Assembly: GCA_902785575.1 (NCBI GenBank)
Contig: CACZZF010000002.1
Location: forward strand, 1 to 64,000
From: an uncultured Bacteroidia bacterium
GTDB taxonomy: Bacteria > Bacteroidota > Bacteroidia > Bacteroidales > UBA932
Direction of reading: 5' to 3'
DNA length: 64,000 bases
Made by a program: the position numbers and the translations under genes. Positions within the stretch are counted from its first letter, which is position 1. Each line of letters starts with the position of its first letter. The notes under the pieces were generated by a model. The model was not told where the DNA came from, made no database searches, and worked only from the letters and a program-made list of their open reading frames with translations. Positions 18,010-26,991 of this stretch are shown in pieces.

Positions 18010-18034
18010 AAACCGGGTCTCGAGGGCCCGGTTT
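18010..18034 (+). terminator. Terminator hairpin after aroC
   Basis: AAACCGGG (18010-18017) and CCCGGTTT (18027-18034) form a perfect 8-bp stem 3 nt after the aroC stop. There is no long T-tract. A class A repeat follows at once. Confidence 0.6.
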
Positions 18035-18035
18035 A

Positions 18036-18085
18036 AGATTCTTCGCTTCGCCCTTCGACGGGCTCAGGACACCGCTCAGAATGAC
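18036..18085. repeat. Intergenic 50-bp composite repeat (class A with nested 19-bp element)
   Basis: The 26-bp class A repeat in reverse orientation, split by a 24-bp insert that contains CCCTTCGACGGGCTCAGGA (18051-18069). Degenerate TTCAGAAT copies follow to about 18125, between the convergent genes aroC and the M28 peptidase. Confidence 0.8.
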
Positions 18086-18133
18086 ATATTCAGAATAATA
18101 TATTCAGAATGTCAGGTTCAGAACGATAGGATC

Positions 18134-19690
18134 CTAGTCTTTATATAGGCCAGTCCTGGAGAGCTGGTGGTCAAGATTGGCCAAGCCATATACCACGACA
18201 GCCGTAACAGTGGCCGAATGCTCCATGTACTCAGGAATCACCTTGTTGTAGATATCCCTTTCCGTGTGCCAAATCTCTTGATACTCAAAGTTATATCCCT
18301 TAGGATCAGTCTCCTGGAACCCGATTGTGGGAACACCGTTCATGGCGAAGTAGGCATGGTCGCTACCACCAGCTGAAGTAGGTCTCGGACGAGGCTCTCC
18401 CTCCCTCTTTGTGACAGTGAACGGGATCTCGGGATTCAAGTCCATGATAGGTTTGCAGATCGATACATAATCGTCGTACATTGCCGGAGGAACAGTCACA
18501 CCAGTCGACATCAACGGACCACCGTCACGGTTGATGTAGTTGGAGATCTTCTCAAGCGGGACAGTCTTGTTCTCCACAAAGAATTTCGAGCCGAGCAAGC
18601 CATATTCCTCACCGGTCCAGATGCAGATCATGATTGAGCGTTTCGGTTTCGCTCCGGCTGTCGCGAGCAACCTGGCGACCTCCATGTTGAGGCTGGCTCC
18701 GTTACCGTCATCAACAGCTCCGCCACCATTGTCATAAGAATCAAGGTGGCCTCCGGCGAGCACATATTCATTGGGGTATTTGCTTCCCTTGATGATACCT
18801 ATGATGTTGTGGTACTTGACCGGTCCGCGATAGAAATGGTTGCGGATGTCAAACTCCAGTTGGAAGATGTCCTTTCTCTCGACTTTCTTCTTGATGATGT
18901 CGAACTGGGCCTCGTCCAGGCAGATGTCGCATACCTTGGGGAGGTTCTCCATCGTGATGTTATAGCAGTTGGCCCTGTCATACATGATCCTGAGAGGAAC
19001 CTTCGCCGAACGGATGAAACCGGCCACTCCGGCCTCGACCATCTCCTTGTAGAATGGAGCCACGACGGTCTCATAAGGAATCATCTCCTTAGGGGTCTCA
19101 TCCCTGTGGGTCATGTTGTAACGACGGATCTCCATATTCTTTATGTCGATCTCCTCGTTCTTCTTGATAACCTCCGCCCTGTTCTCATTTGCCTTGTCAG
19201 ACCAGTCGATCGCCATTCCGTTGGACTCCGCGTCAAGAAGCACCCATGCACCTTTCAAGGCGCCCTTCATCTTCTCGAATTCCCTCCTGGAATGAGGCTC
19301 AATCAAGACGATTCCAGTCTGTTTGCCCTTGGTAGGCGCTGTGTATGAAGGGGTTCCGAAATGGAGAGCCATTCCGTCCTCGCTCAGCATACGACCGAAC
19401 CAAGGCCCGCGGTCAAAACCGACATTGATCTCACCGGCTTCCTGGACCATGACCTCCAGACCCCAGGACTCGAATTGTTCCTTGACCCAAGCCTCGGCAT
19501 GGGTAAGAGCTGAGGAGCCTACCGGACGCCCGCCAATGTAATTGGAGAGATGGTTGTTATGCTCCATTACCTTGTTGTCAGTCTGGCCGATCTCAATGAT
19601 TTTCTTCACGGTCTTGTCCTGGGCCATCAAAGCCGATGAGGAAAAGACCGCCAGGGACACAATAATCCCTAAGCAGATAGTTCTTCTCAT
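18134..19690 (-). CDS. Secreted M28-family aminopeptidase
   Basis: Predicted periplasmic or secreted zinc metallopeptidase. The signal peptide starts at MRRTICLG (ATG at 19690) and ends near ALMAQ; an upstream in-frame start would add 17 poorly conserved residues. Zinc ligands are visible in order: GGHLDSYDNGG, VDDGNG, TGEEYGLLGS, NRDGG and GGSDHAYF, so both metals and the catalytic Glu pair are kept. A PA-like insertion domain occupies the N-terminal half. It lies at the 3' end of the phosphate/CYTH cluster, 54 nt after mgtC, and could be a separate unit. Confidence 0.88.
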   Translation of the reverse strand: MRRTICLGIIVSLAVFSSSALMAQDKTVKKIIEIGQTDNKVMEHNNHLSNYIGGRPVGSSALTHAEAWVKEQFESWGLEVMVQEAGEINVGFDRGPWFGRMLSEDGMALHFGTPSYTAPTKGKQTGIVLIEPHSRREFEKMKGALKGAWVLLDAESNGMAIDWSDKANENRAEVIKKNEEIDIKNMEIRRYNMTHRDETPKEMIPYETVVAPFYKEMVEAGVAGFIRSAKVPLRIMYDRANCYNITMENLPKVCDICLDEAQFDIIKKKVERKDIFQLEFDIRNHFYRGPVKYHNIIGIIKGSKYPNEYVLAGGHLDSYDNGGGAVDDGNGASLNMEVARLLATAGAKPKRSIMICIWTGEEYGLLGSKFFVENKTVPLEKISNYINRDGGPLMSTGVTVPPAMYDDYVSICKPIMDLNPEIPFTVTKREGEPRPRPTSAGGSDHAYFAMNGVPTIGFQETDPKGYNFEYQEIWHTERDIYNKVIPEYMEHSATVTAVVVYGLANLDHQLSRTGLYKD

Positions 19691-19744
19691 AATAATTGAT
19701 TTGTCAAGTGTCTTTACGCGAAAATAACCTTTTCGCCGCAAATA

Positions 19745-20365
19745 TCAAACTATCTCGACTTTGAGATCTTTGGTCAGGGTGAGTATCTTCTTCACTAATG
19801 ACAAATAGTCTTTCTGGTGGGAACGGATCTGGAACACAGCCTTTCCCTCGGTTATGGCCATGGACTCCACGTCCACGCCGGACTTCTTGAATGTCTCCGC
19901 CAATGACACCAGAACCTCGGGGTCGGTTTCCGTGATCGAGACAGAGAATATTTTTTCTCCTATTTTCCTGGTTATGAAATGCATTGTCTCAAGGCATAAT
20001 ATTGTCATCAAAGTGGCTGCTATGGAGATGTCATACATCCCGCTACCGCATGCGAGTCCGATCGCCGCGGCAACCCAAAGTCCAGCGGCTGTCGTTATTC
20101 CCCTCACGACGTTTTTCTGGAATATTATCACACCCGCTCCGATAAAACCGATTCCTGACACTACCTGTGCAGCCACTCTCGCATGGTCAAACTGGCCGGT
20201 GAAGGCGAATTGCGAGATAATCATGAAAAGCGAGCTTCCAAGGGCAACAATAAAGTGCGTGCGCACTCCAGCCTCTTTAGCTCGGAATTCGCGCTCTAAG
20301 CCAATCAGGCCTCCGAGCAATCCGGCCACGAAAAGCCGGAGGATAAGGTTCCACTCTATAGTCAT
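19745..20365 (-). CDS. MgtC/SapB-family membrane protein
   Basis: Inner-membrane protein of about five segments with the MgtC signature GGLIGLEREFRAKEAGVRTH, then VALGSSLFMIIS and VVSGIGFIGAGVI. A C-terminal soluble ACT-like domain follows (residues 140-206). In enterobacteria MgtC restrains the F-type ATPase and also limits phosphate uptake; whether that holds here is unknown. The gene starts 12 nt after the DASS transporter stop, so it belongs to the same transcript. The context with DUF47, a phosphate-type porin and CYTH proteins makes a phosphate or magnesium role plausible. Confidence 0.85.
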   Translation of the reverse strand: MTIEWNLILRLFVAGLLGGLIGLEREFRAKEAGVRTHFIVALGSSLFMIISQFAFTGQFDHARVAAQVVSGIGFIGAGVIIFQKNVVRGITTAAGLWVAAAIGLACGSGMYDISIAATLMTILCLETMHFITRKIGEKIFSVSITETDPEVLVSLAETFKKSGVDVESMAITEGKAVFQIRSHQKDYLSLVKKILTLTKDLKVEIV

Positions 20366-20377
20366 AACTGTGTCAGT

Positions 20378-21988
20378 TTAAAATAGTCCAGGTGTAATCT
20401 GCAGCCACTTTAGTAGCGTCTCCCCGAAGACAAGGATCAGGATCCAGGAAAAAGTCATCATCGTGATACCGAACTTGAAGGCGTCTGTCATGCTGTACTG
20501 GTTGGTGTTGTACAACAGTGCGGCGGGCTTGCTGTTGAAAGGCAAGACGTAGCAATGTTCGATCAGCATAGAGACAGGAAGAGCGAGACTCATAGGCATG
20601 AACCCGAACCTCTGCTCTACTCCAAGGGCGATCGGAACGAAGACCATGGTCCTGATGGTCTTGCTCTGGAATACCAGTCCCGAATACATCATCAGGAATG
20701 TCAGAACCACATATAGCACCCAATAAGGAGTGCCGGAGGTGATACCCATCGAATCAAATGCGGCGTTCACCATTGTGCTGGGCAGGTCTGTGGCGTTAAG
20801 ACCGCTTCCGAGCACATAAGCTCCCGCGGAGAACAGCATCAGGTGCCAGGGAATGTCAACGTCGTTCCATTTCACAACCCCGATGCCAGGCAGGAGGGCA
20901 AGGATAGCTCCGATCAAGGCGACAATTGTCTCATCGATATTGTGGAAAGTGCCCTTTGTGACCCACAAGAACAGGACGACAAGGAATATTCCCACAGCCC
21001 TCCACTCCTGGGCGCTCATTTTACCCATCGCGTCGAGCTCGACTTTCAAGCGTTCTATTCCGCCTTCAATCTGTGGTTTCTGCTCATCCTTCTTCATCGG
21101 GAAGAAGATGTACATTCCCACAAGGAGACCGACAACCAGAATAATCACGCTCATAGGTCCCACCGCGATTAGCCAGTCCGCGTAACCGAAATCACATGAG
21201 CCTAGGAATCCGGCGATAAGGGAAATCGCGAGAAGGTGGGCTCCCGATCCCGTGTAGAAGGCATTTGCTCCGATGTTGACTTGGAACAAGTTCTGAATCA
21301 CCAAGTTGCGCCCGAAATTATTTCTGTTTCCTCCAGAAGCTCCATAGATGGCGCATATCACCATGAATATGGGGAGCATGATGGTGGCCTTTACGGTTGT
21401 GGCCGAAATAAATGCGGACAACACCAGGTTGATCAGCAGGAAACTCCATAGCACGCCTTTGGCGCTTTTGCCGAATTTGATGACGAAAGCCAGTGCGAGA
21501 CGCTTGGCGAACTGGGTCTTTACCAGCATTGATGCCAGCACGAAGCTCAATATATTCAGCCACATAACAGGGTGGCCCAACTGGGCGAGGGCCTCTTTCT
21601 GTGTCGTGACATTGAATAGTACCACTCCAAGAATCAAAAGGAGCGATGTGAGGTAATTTGGCAAAGCCTCGGTCATCCAGAGTATGAGACTTGCCACGAA
21701 TATCGCCAACATCGCATAGTTGGCGCGCAGGAAACCATCCAGGCCGAGGGCATCCAACCGTTTCTGGGCGGTCGCGGCCAGGCCAGTCTGGTCAAGATTG
21801 TCGATGAAGCCTATATGGCAGAACCAGCATATCCAGACAAAGGCGACGATGGCGAGAGGACCGCCAAGCCTGGCCATCCAGATCTCGAACGTCGATTTTT
21901 GCATTTTTGGCAGCTTCTCGATCTTGTAGTTGTTCATGTCCAGCGGATCGAACGTCGTCGCCGCCTTTGTCCCGATATCTGTCGCCAT
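20378..21988 (-). CDS. DASS/SLC13-family sodium:anion symporter
   Basis: Inner-membrane secondary transporter with about twelve segments. Family features are LILWMTEALPNYLTSLLLIL near residue 105, the SNT-like loop replaced by SATTVKATIMLPIFM, and in the second half FNSKPAALLYNTNQY in the position of the SNTATAN-like motif. Typical family substrates are succinate, citrate, sulfate and, in the Pho87/Pho90 branch of fungi, phosphate. The substrate is not readable here; the neighbours suggest an anion such as phosphate. Its start overlaps nothing but lies 2 nt from the CYTH stop, so expression is coupled. Confidence 0.82.
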   Translation of the reverse strand: MATDIGTKAATTFDPLDMNNYKIEKLPKMQKSTFEIWMARLGGPLAIVAFVWICWFCHIGFIDNLDQTGLAATAQKRLDALGLDGFLRANYAMLAIFVASLILWMTEALPNYLTSLLLILGVVLFNVTTQKEALAQLGHPVMWLNILSFVLASMLVKTQFAKRLALAFVIKFGKSAKGVLWSFLLINLVLSAFISATTVKATIMLPIFMVICAIYGASGGNRNNFGRNLVIQNLFQVNIGANAFYTGSGAHLLAISLIAGFLGSCDFGYADWLIAVGPMSVIILVVGLLVGMYIFFPMKKDEQKPQIEGGIERLKVELDAMGKMSAQEWRAVGIFLVVLFLWVTKGTFHNIDETIVALIGAILALLPGIGVVKWNDVDIPWHLMLFSAGAYVLGSGLNATDLPSTMVNAAFDSMGITSGTPYWVLYVVLTFLMMYSGLVFQSKTIRTMVFVPIALGVEQRFGFMPMSLALPVSMLIEHCYVLPFNSKPAALLYNTNQYSMTDAFKFGITMMTFSWILILVFGETLLKWLQITPGLF

Positions 21989-21990
21989 GA

Positions 21991-22467
21991 TTACTTCCAG
22001 TTCTTATAAGGGTTCTTCATCAACATGGAGTTGTAGTACTTAGCGTCACCTGTGACCTCTTCTCCAAGCCATGCGGGCTTGTCAAAGGTGTCATTCTCGT
22101 CGGTGAGCTCTACCTCAGCCACGGTCAATCCCTCGTTGTCGCCGTAGAACTCATCCACTTCCCAGGTGTGCTTGCCGTCGGTGTTCTTGACAAGGTAACG
22201 TGTCTTGTCAATCACGCCCGGCTCAGCCAGCTCGAGGAGAGATTTCACCTCATCCACAGGAATTTCCTTCTCCCACTCGAAACGGCTTGCTCCAGAGGTG
22301 TTTCCGATTCCCTTGACCGTGATGAAACCTTTATCTCCCTTGACTCTGACACGCACCGTCCTCTCGGGAACGCTGCTGAGGTAGCCTTGGGTAATCCTTG
22401 TGGCCTTGAAGGCCTCGTTCTTGAAGTCACCTTTGACCAAGAATTTCTTCTCTATTTCCTGTCCCAT
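21991..22467 (-). CDS. CYTH-domain protein (probable inorganic triphosphatase)
   Basis: A complete short CYTH (triphosphate tunnel) enzyme of 158 aa. The defining ExExK motif is EIEKKF at residues 4-9. Paired basic and acidic strands follow: RVRVKGDKGFITVKG, FEWEKEIP, TRYLV, EVDEF and AEVELTDEN. Bacterial members hydrolyse inorganic triphosphate or, less often, cyclise ATP. It lies in a cluster with a DUF47 protein, a phosphate-type porin, a DASS transporter and a second CYTH-like gene 4 nt upstream. That makes a role in polyphosphate or triphosphate turnover likely by context only. Confidence 0.85.
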   Translation of the reverse strand: MGQEIEKKFLVKGDFKNEAFKATRITQGYLSSVPERTVRVRVKGDKGFITVKGIGNTSGASRFEWEKEIPVDEVKSLLELAEPGVIDKTRYLVKNTDGKHTWEVDEFYGDNEGLTVAEVELTDENDTFDKPAWLGEEVTGDAKYYNSMLMKNPYKNWK

Positions 22468-22471
22468 ATTC

Positions 22472-23110
22472 TTACTCGTTAGCTAAAGGTTTGTCTATCA
22501 TGCCAATAACCCTCTTGATGGCCTGGAGGTAGTTGATATTCTCAACGCCCTCGAGACCGCAGTCGGCGATGGTCTTCTTAATATCCTCAATTTCAGTGGA
22601 TTCAGAGTTGATGGTGACGACTTTGGCTCCATTGATCAGAACGTTGCCCACCTCGCAGATGGTATTATTGACCATGTAGCCGAAGCGCTGCTTGTGGACT
22701 CTGACAGCGGCGAGATCCGGGCAGGCTTTAACCATAGCGATGAACTCCTCATAGGTGTAGGTGTCCTTCGTGAGCTCCGGCATCTCCACCATAAAAGCGG
22801 GGAAAACCTCTTTTTCCAGGACCTCTTTCGAGATAGGGAACTCGCCCTTCATCAAGGGGTTCCACTGCTCGAGACCATCCACGGTCTGGACATAGGTCTT
22901 GATGTCCATTTTCCCGTTACGTATCTTGGTGTTGTTAATGTCGTTCTTGGCCGAGATGATATAGATCTCGTCGCTCTCCCTCTCCCAGACTTTTTCCGGC
23001 ACGGGGACGGAAAGACGGGCCATTCTCTTGTGCTGCTCGCAGAAGCACTGTCCGAAACTACGGAATTCAAAGCGAGGCTTGCTCTGCTCGCCGATTTTTA
23101 GTTCTGCCAT
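22472..23110 (-). CDS. CYTH-like protein of unknown role
   Basis: 212 aa, no signal peptide, no membrane segment. PRFEFRSFGQCF near the N-terminus and NNTKIRNGKMDIKTYV (about residues 58-73) look like the basic strands of a CYTH tunnel, followed by GLEQWNPLMKGEFPI. The C-terminal part, ending NINYLQAIKRVIGMIDK, is conserved in similar proteins as I recall them. The classic ExExK motif is not obvious, so this is a distant member at best. It is directly followed by the canonical CYTH gene (4 nt), suggesting that the two act together. Confidence 0.55.
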   Translation of the reverse strand: MAELKIGEQSKPRFEFRSFGQCFCEQHKRMARLSVPVPEKVWERESDEIYIISAKNDINNTKIRNGKMDIKTYVQTVDGLEQWNPLMKGEFPISKEVLEKEVFPAFMVEMPELTKDTYTYEEFIAMVKACPDLAAVRVHKQRFGYMVNNTICEVGNVLINGAKVVTINSESTEIEDIKKTIADCGLEGVENINYLQAIKRVIGMIDKPLANE

Positions 23111-23135
23111 AACGTATTAATTGATAATTAGTTGA

Positions 23136-23957
23136 TTATTGTTTCACATCAGGATCATCCGCACCTTCGGTGGAGTTGGCCGCACCAGGAGTGAACTTCT
23201 CGGTCTGCATCCACTTGCCGGTGCCGTCAGGAATACGGCTCCATGAACCCTTGTTGTTGGAGAGAGAAGCACCCCACTCGCCTGTATCCATCTTCTCTCC
23301 TCGCTGGAATGAATCAATCTTATTTCCCTTGTTGTCAAAGAGTTCAATCAAAACACTCTTCTTGGCAGAGAAACCGCTTGAGAATCCCCTCGGGGTGGTC
23401 TTCTTACCGCCGATGATGGCGAAGAAACCCTTGGAAGGAACAACTTCACCGTCAATTCCGGTCCAGGTCAGTTCCTCGTCTTTGTTGATGGTGACTCCTG
23501 TGAGCTTGATAGGGAAGTCGCTGCCGTTGTACAGCTCAAAGAACTTCTCCTCATCAGCTCCGGCGCCATATACCTCATTAAGTTTGAGCTTGCTCCAATC
23601 GGGGGCGGGATCACCGACCTTATAAGTGAATTTGTCGGAGGTGGTGGTGAAGCCGGCCTCGTTGGTGACAGTGACGGTGAATGAAACATCTGTTCCGTCA
23701 GGCATGGCCGGAATAGTAGCGGTGAATTGGGAGCCGGATCCGTTCATCGGCAGGTTATTCCCGTTGTAGTTGAGGGAGGCTGAAGTCACAGCCTGCAATC
23801 CGGAAACAGTTGCGGTCACGTTGACCGGTACGATAGAGGTGGGAGCCTCAGGAGTGAAGGCCACCTTGTCGATGCTTGAAGGGCCCTCGAATATCTTGTC
23901 TTCCACGCATCCGAAAAGTGCGATTAGAGCCGCGGAAAGTAAAAGTATCTTTTTCAT
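23136..23957 (-). CDS. Lipoprotein with Ig-like and lamin-tail domains
   Basis: The type II signal peptide ends at the lipobox ALFGC (Cys17). One Ig-like domain (about residues 30-115) is followed by a lamin-tail domain: LKLNEVYGAGADEEKFFELY, then NGSDFPIKLTGVTI and GEVVPSKGFFAIIG. The lamin-tail fold occurs in many secreted bacterial proteins, often near phosphatases and nucleases, and probably binds surface partners. It is encoded 21 nt after the porin gene and may sit with it in the outer membrane. No enzymatic motif is seen. Confidence 0.75.
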   Translation of the reverse strand: MKKILLLSAALIALFGCVEDKIFEGPSSIDKVAFTPEAPTSIVPVNVTATVSGLQAVTSASLNYNGNNLPMNGSGSQFTATIPAMPDGTDVSFTVTVTNEAGFTTTSDKFTYKVGDPAPDWSKLKLNEVYGAGADEEKFFELYNGSDFPIKLTGVTINKDEELTWTGIDGEVVPSKGFFAIIGGKKTTPRGFSSGFSAKKSVLIELFDNKGNKIDSFQRGEKMDTGEWGASLSNNKGSWSRIPDGTGKWMQTEKFTPGAANSTEGADDPDVKQ

Positions 23958-23978
23958 ATCGTATTCTCTTTAAGTGGA

Positions 23979-25346
23979 TTAGAAGTCAATCTCGAAACGG
24001 AATGCAAGCATGTGGTAGTCAACACCGGCCTTTCCGGTAGGAGTGGCGATCTTGGTGTAGTCCTTGGCGGGTTTGCCATTGGAATCAAGACCCACATTAA
24101 GTTTACCCTTTCCGTTGGCGTAACGGTCATTATTGTTGTATTGGTAGTTCAGCTGCATCTTGACATTATCGTTCACCCAGAAGTTGAGACCCAGAGCATA
24201 GGCCTCGGAGGCACCGCCATAGACATTGCCGAAGTTGAGGTTGCAGTTCTCATAACGGGCGCAAAGCTCGATATCTCCCCAATCATGAGCGCGTTCCACC
24301 TTGGTGTACTTGCCTCCGTTGGAGTCATAACGCTGTTTTCCGCCGAAGAGCAGGTAGCCGGCCTGGGCGTACCATCCACCGAAATTCTTGGTTTCGGGAT
24401 CAGCGGCGTCCGGTTTGAAGTGAACATTGTCACCAACATAGGCAGCCTCATAGCGGAGACCATTCCAGTGACCGGCGAGCTCGACTGTCCACAGATTGTT
24501 GTGGTCGAAGCCGGGTAAGTTGTTGGTATCGAGATACTTCTTGCGGTTGATGCTGGTGGAGTTACGTGCGCTCGCGCGGTAAGTTCCCCACTCTCCGGTG
24601 GCCAGATCGGTTGTCGTGGTCCTGTAGGAATATGCCGCACCGATGTGGAGGCTGGCGTTGTCCAGCTTGTAGAGAGGACGGATAACAAGTTTTGTAGTCC
24701 ATGCGTAACCCGAATTACGACCGAAGTCCTTGTTGTTGTCAGCGACATTGGTCCATTCCTCCTGTCCGGCGATCACCTGGGAGAAAAGTCCGCTAGAGAA
24801 CCAGAGCCAGTTCTTGGCGTACTTGGCGTTGATTCCAATATGGCGGGAAGGAGTCAAAGCGGAGCAGACCATAGGGCGCTCCATAAATTGTAGGTAACGT
24901 GATGTGGTGTTCCTCTGGATAGAGAAATTCTCCTTGAAGTTACCCACCTGAAGATCCAGGTTCGGGATACCTGTGTAACGGACTATGGCATCCTTAAGCT
25001 CGGCAAGTCCGTTGGCCAGATCCATATCAAACTCTCCGTACCACTTCTCGTCAATCTGTCCTTTGACTGCGAAACGGGCGCGGCGGATCTGTGCGCCGTT
25101 TCCGATAGCGTCAGCATAGTCAGGAGCGCCGAAGAACACTGCCGCGTCGGCTTGTGCGCGAATGTCAAACCATAGCTTGTAACCACTTGTGGGAGACTCG
25201 AGTACGAGGATACCATCTTGGGCTTCGACATCAAGTCTGTCGGATTTGACCTGAACGCCGTACTGGTTGTACTTCGCGTTCTGTTGGGCGAAGGCCGCCG
25301 GCACCGCCAGCAGCAACAACGCGATAATGAAAGGTATTTTACGCAT
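23979..25346 (-). CDS. Phosphate-selective porin (OprP/OprO-like)
   Basis: Outer-membrane barrel. A signal peptide (MRKIPFIIALLLLAVPAAFA) precedes a 430-residue mature protein rich in alternating polar and aromatic residues. QIRRARFAVKGQIDEKWYGE and GNFKENFSIQRNTTSRYLQF are typical of the Porin O/P family. The chain ends with an aromatic residue (FEIDF), the usual barrel-assembly signal. Members prefer phosphate or polyphosphate in Pseudomonas, but in Bacteroidota the name covers wider specificity. The LuxR-type regulator lies 22 nt upstream. Confidence 0.8.
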   Translation of the reverse strand: MRKIPFIIALLLLAVPAAFAQQNAKYNQYGVQVKSDRLDVEAQDGILVLESPTSGYKLWFDIRAQADAAVFFGAPDYADAIGNGAQIRRARFAVKGQIDEKWYGEFDMDLANGLAELKDAIVRYTGIPNLDLQVGNFKENFSIQRNTTSRYLQFMERPMVCSALTPSRHIGINAKYAKNWLWFSSGLFSQVIAGQEEWTNVADNNKDFGRNSGYAWTTKLVIRPLYKLDNASLHIGAAYSYRTTTTDLATGEWGTYRASARNSTSINRKKYLDTNNLPGFDHNNLWTVELAGHWNGLRYEAAYVGDNVHFKPDAADPETKNFGGWYAQAGYLLFGGKQRYDSNGGKYTKVERAHDWGDIELCARYENCNLNFGNVYGGASEAYALGLNFWVNDNVKMQLNYQYNNNDRYANGKGKLNVGLDSNGKPAKDYTKIATPTGKAGVDYHMLAFRFEIDF

Positions 25347-25368
25347 AATTGTTTGGATAAAAATTATA

Positions 25369-26982
25369 CTATATAGATTTTATGAATTTGATAAGATTGT
25401 CGCTCCGGTTGAGGCCGAGCTTCGCGCGCAAACGGTAGCGGTTGATCTCAACGCTCTTTGGAGCTATATTCATCAAAGAAGCTATGTATTTTGACGAGAA
25501 TCCCTGCCGGAGCAGGTTGGCGAGCTTCCGCTCATTCTCGGTTAGGTTGGGGAAGGCTTCGGCTAGTCTTCTGTTGAAGTCCCGGTGAAGGACCTCGCTA
25601 CGGGCGTAAAAGTCGTTGATCTCACTCGTGAAATACATTCTCTCCCGTAGTGAGGACAGAAGCTCATCTGTCATGCTGTCCTTGTCCTGGCCGTCGGGCA
25701 TCGATCGTACGGTTTTCAACTCGTCATATATCCTCTCCATGAATTTCTTCTGGTCTCCGATACCTAACGCAAAGTCTACCAACTCCTTCCGTTTGCCGTC
25801 CAGCTTGTCAAGAAGATCTTTTTCCGTCATCTCGGCTTTCACCTCCAAGGCAGATAATGTCTTCTGGGTCGAGAATGCCTGCATTTCCCGTGAAAGGAGG
25901 ATTCCTTTCTGGATGTCCTTATCTCCCCTGGAACGAAGCAGTGCCGTTATCATGATGGCAATAAGGAACATGATGATAATGAATATGGTACCGATCCATG
26001 AGCCGGTCGCCACTTTTGAGAGGCAGTATGCGGACATCAATGCGAGAGCTGGTGAGAAAACGACAGCCGCCAACGAGGATGTTATATCTTTGCCTTCCAC
26101 CAGAGCCCTGCCACGACTAATGCTTATGCCAGCCAATGCCGCCACGAACAATGTTCCGGCCGGGAGTGTAGTCGCCTTAAGCCCGATTCTTCCGGGAAGG
26201 TTGCCAGAGAATAAAACCAAAGTCAACACCATGGCGATCAAAACAGCCAGTACAGACTGCGAATCAATGTCAAGCTCAGTGTCGGCGATATCCCATTTCT
26301 TCTGGCATGAGCGCTTGTGTAAAAAAGGATAGATTATCAGTACGCTTCCGGCCACAATTCCAGCCTTGGCCAGGACAGGTAATCCCGAGGCTCCGGAAAG
26401 GAAGGTGAGCAGTAATGAAGAATTATATGCTACCGCCGCTAAAAGTATGAGAGACAGCAAAGTGGACACGGCAAGCAGGCGAGCGTCCAGAATCGCCAGA
26501 TGAATGATCCTGTCCCTTGTTGACAAAGCATACAATCGGTAGACAATCGCTGCCAGGACAGCGCAAAGCAACGGTGCTGTGATCCATGAAAGAATATAGG
26601 ATCCGCTTGTGGAAATATCCAACTTGTTACCGGCCGCCAGAGAGACTCCGGCCAAGGCGGCCATGAAAGCGTAAGCTATCGCGGGGAATCTGCTGAAACG
26701 TCCTGTGGCCACAACAGCGAGAAGCGTGGCCAATCCGACGGACAGAATGGCTCCAGCTTCGGCGGGTGCGAATAATCCCGCATCCACATGTATGGAATCG
26801 TGCCCAAGGAACAAAGGTACTGTCACTCCGGCAATCAGGAGCACGGGAGCAAGTATCCTGACAGACCATCTCTCTCCTGCCCCTGAGGCGAGGATAGTCC
26901 CGCTGACGAACGGGAGATCCTTCAGGATCAGCATGGATCCCACCAGGATGACTGAGAGTATGATTGACAGGAATAATACCAT
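25369..26982 (-). CDS. Membrane protein with C-terminal LuxR-type HTH
   Basis: The first two thirds are hydrophobic, with about ten membrane segments and no recognised domain. A cytosolic helical linker with coiled-coil character follows (about residues 370-470, RKELVDFALGIGDQKKF and similar), then a C-terminal LuxR-type HTH with LTENERKLANLLRQGFSSKY and IAPKSVEINRYRLRAKLGL. The layout is that of a membrane-tethered transcription factor that senses something in or through the membrane. Placed between the DUF47 gene (9 nt) and the porin gene, it is the natural candidate regulator of this cluster. The signal is unknown. Confidence 0.7.
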   Translation of the reverse strand: MVLFLSIILSVILVGSMLILKDLPFVSGTILASGAGERWSVRILAPVLLIAGVTVPLFLGHDSIHVDAGLFAPAEAGAILSVGLATLLAVVATGRFSRFPAIAYAFMAALAGVSLAAGNKLDISTSGSYILSWITAPLLCAVLAAIVYRLYALSTRDRIIHLAILDARLLAVSTLLSLILLAAVAYNSSLLLTFLSGASGLPVLAKAGIVAGSVLIIYPFLHKRSCQKKWDIADTELDIDSQSVLAVLIAMVLTLVLFSGNLPGRIGLKATTLPAGTLFVAALAGISISRGRALVEGKDITSSLAAVVFSPALALMSAYCLSKVATGSWIGTIFIIIMFLIAIMITALLRSRGDKDIQKGILLSREMQAFSTQKTLSALEVKAEMTEKDLLDKLDGKRKELVDFALGIGDQKKFMERIYDELKTVRSMPDGQDKDSMTDELLSSLRERMYFTSEINDFYARSEVLHRDFNRRLAEAFPNLTENERKLANLLRQGFSSKYIASLMNIAPKSVEINRYRLRAKLGLNRSDNLIKFIKSI

Positions 26983-26991
26983 ATCGCTGAA

